In this document: positions 63,892-64,000 of the stretch, piece by piece
How the letters are laid out: every line of letters begins with the position of its first letter
Position numbering within the stretch: the first letter of the stretch is position 1
Assembly (NCBI RefSeq): GCF_006716675.1
Contig: NZ_VFPM01000001.1
Location: 1-64,000 of the forward strand
Source of the DNA: Humibacillus xanthopallidus
GTDB lineage: Bacteria > Actinomycetota > Actinomycetes > Actinomycetales > Dermatophilaceae
Length of the DNA stretch: 64,000 nt
Direction of reading: 5' to 3'
Position numbers and translations under genes: made by a program
Notes under the pieces: generated by a model
The model's database searches: none
Told to the model about the DNA's origin: nothing
Seen by the model: the letters and a program-made list of their open reading frames with translations, nothing else

Positions 63892-64000
63892 TCAGGACCC
63901 GCCCGAGCCGCCGTGGTCGCCGTCGCCGCCGTCCTGCGGGTCACGCAGGCCGTCGTAGATCTCCTTGCAGATCGGGCAGACGGGGAACTTCTGCGGGTCG
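63892..64000 (-). CDS. DUF3039 family protein, partial
   Basis: The C-terminal 35 residues of a small zinc-ribbon-like protein, read from the window edge: [35 protein letters not shown]. The C-P-I-C pair and KEIYDGLR are as in DUF3039 proteins, usually 80-120 residues and common in actinobacteria. The N-terminus is outside the window. Confidence 0.75.
   Translation of the reverse strand, partial: DPQKFPVCPICKEIYDGLRDPQDGGDGDHGGSGGS

Overview
The window is GC-rich, actinobacterial chromosomal DNA. The gene order (orn followed by tRNA-His; rdgB-rph ... DUF2017-clpS facing pncB-pncA; DUF3039, DUF3618 and DUF2510 proteins) and many GTG/TTG starts point to a high-GC actinomycete. An Intrasporangiaceae/Dermatophilaceae-type organism is my inference, not something a marker gene here proves.

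Left part (1-16 kb) is mostly accessory and partly decayed. It has two overlapping glycosyltransferase genes, a hybrid pseudogene joining an alpha/beta-hydrolase to a quinone oxidoreductase, an ANTAR regulator, a helix-turn-helix fragment, a hypothetical gene broken by two apparent frameshifts, and a degenerate end of an IS3-family element. A GMC oxidoreductase with a partner gene follows, then an SRPBCC / membrane protein / wax-ester-synthase-type acyltransferase group. An intact 1,267-bp IS3-family element (25-bp inverted repeats, 3-bp target duplication, GGGAAAA frameshift heptamer) sits directly upstream of a deleted aminoglycoside-phosphotransferase-like gene. tRNA-Arg, a PrsW-type protease, orn and tRNA-His lead into the next region.

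17.7-28.4 kb looks like an integrated segment. A 28-bp perfect copy of the 3' end of tRNA-Lys(CTT) and its downstream flank recurs in the same orientation at 28417. Between the copies lie an SDR/F420-type reductase pair facing a TetR gene across two palindromes, an ABC-2 exporter, a tandem universal stress protein, a secreted inorganic pyrophosphatase and a secreted beta-propeller/PKD protein. No integrase is visible.

28.5-47 kb holds an EamA transporter, a secreted X-Pro peptidase facing a Tat-exported GH106-type glycosidase, a CHAP-like protein, bcp, tRNA-Leu, RidA, a membrane-anchored molybdopterin oxidoreductase, rdgB, rph, an aldo/keto reductase, an MBL hydrolase, DUF2017, clpS, pncB and pncA.

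47-58 kb is centred on tyrosine degradation: iclR-hmgA facing an unknown gene plus fahA across a 19-bp palindrome, and hppD facing an Lrp-type regulator. No recognisable maleylacetoacetate isomerase is present; the unknown gene lies where one would be expected. The end carries a GH13 enzyme, a secreted 5'-nucleotidase, a DEAH helicase, a secreted M43 metalloprotease and a DUF3039 fragment.

The strongest unexplained signal is an octamer, GTATGCCG/CGGCATAC. I count 28 copies by eye, 14 on each strand. It uses otherwise rare Tyr (TAT) and Ala (GCA) codons inside genes, and it occurs as inverted pairs in two intergenic hairpins. The pattern resembles known DNA uptake sequences more than a random or replication-polarised word.
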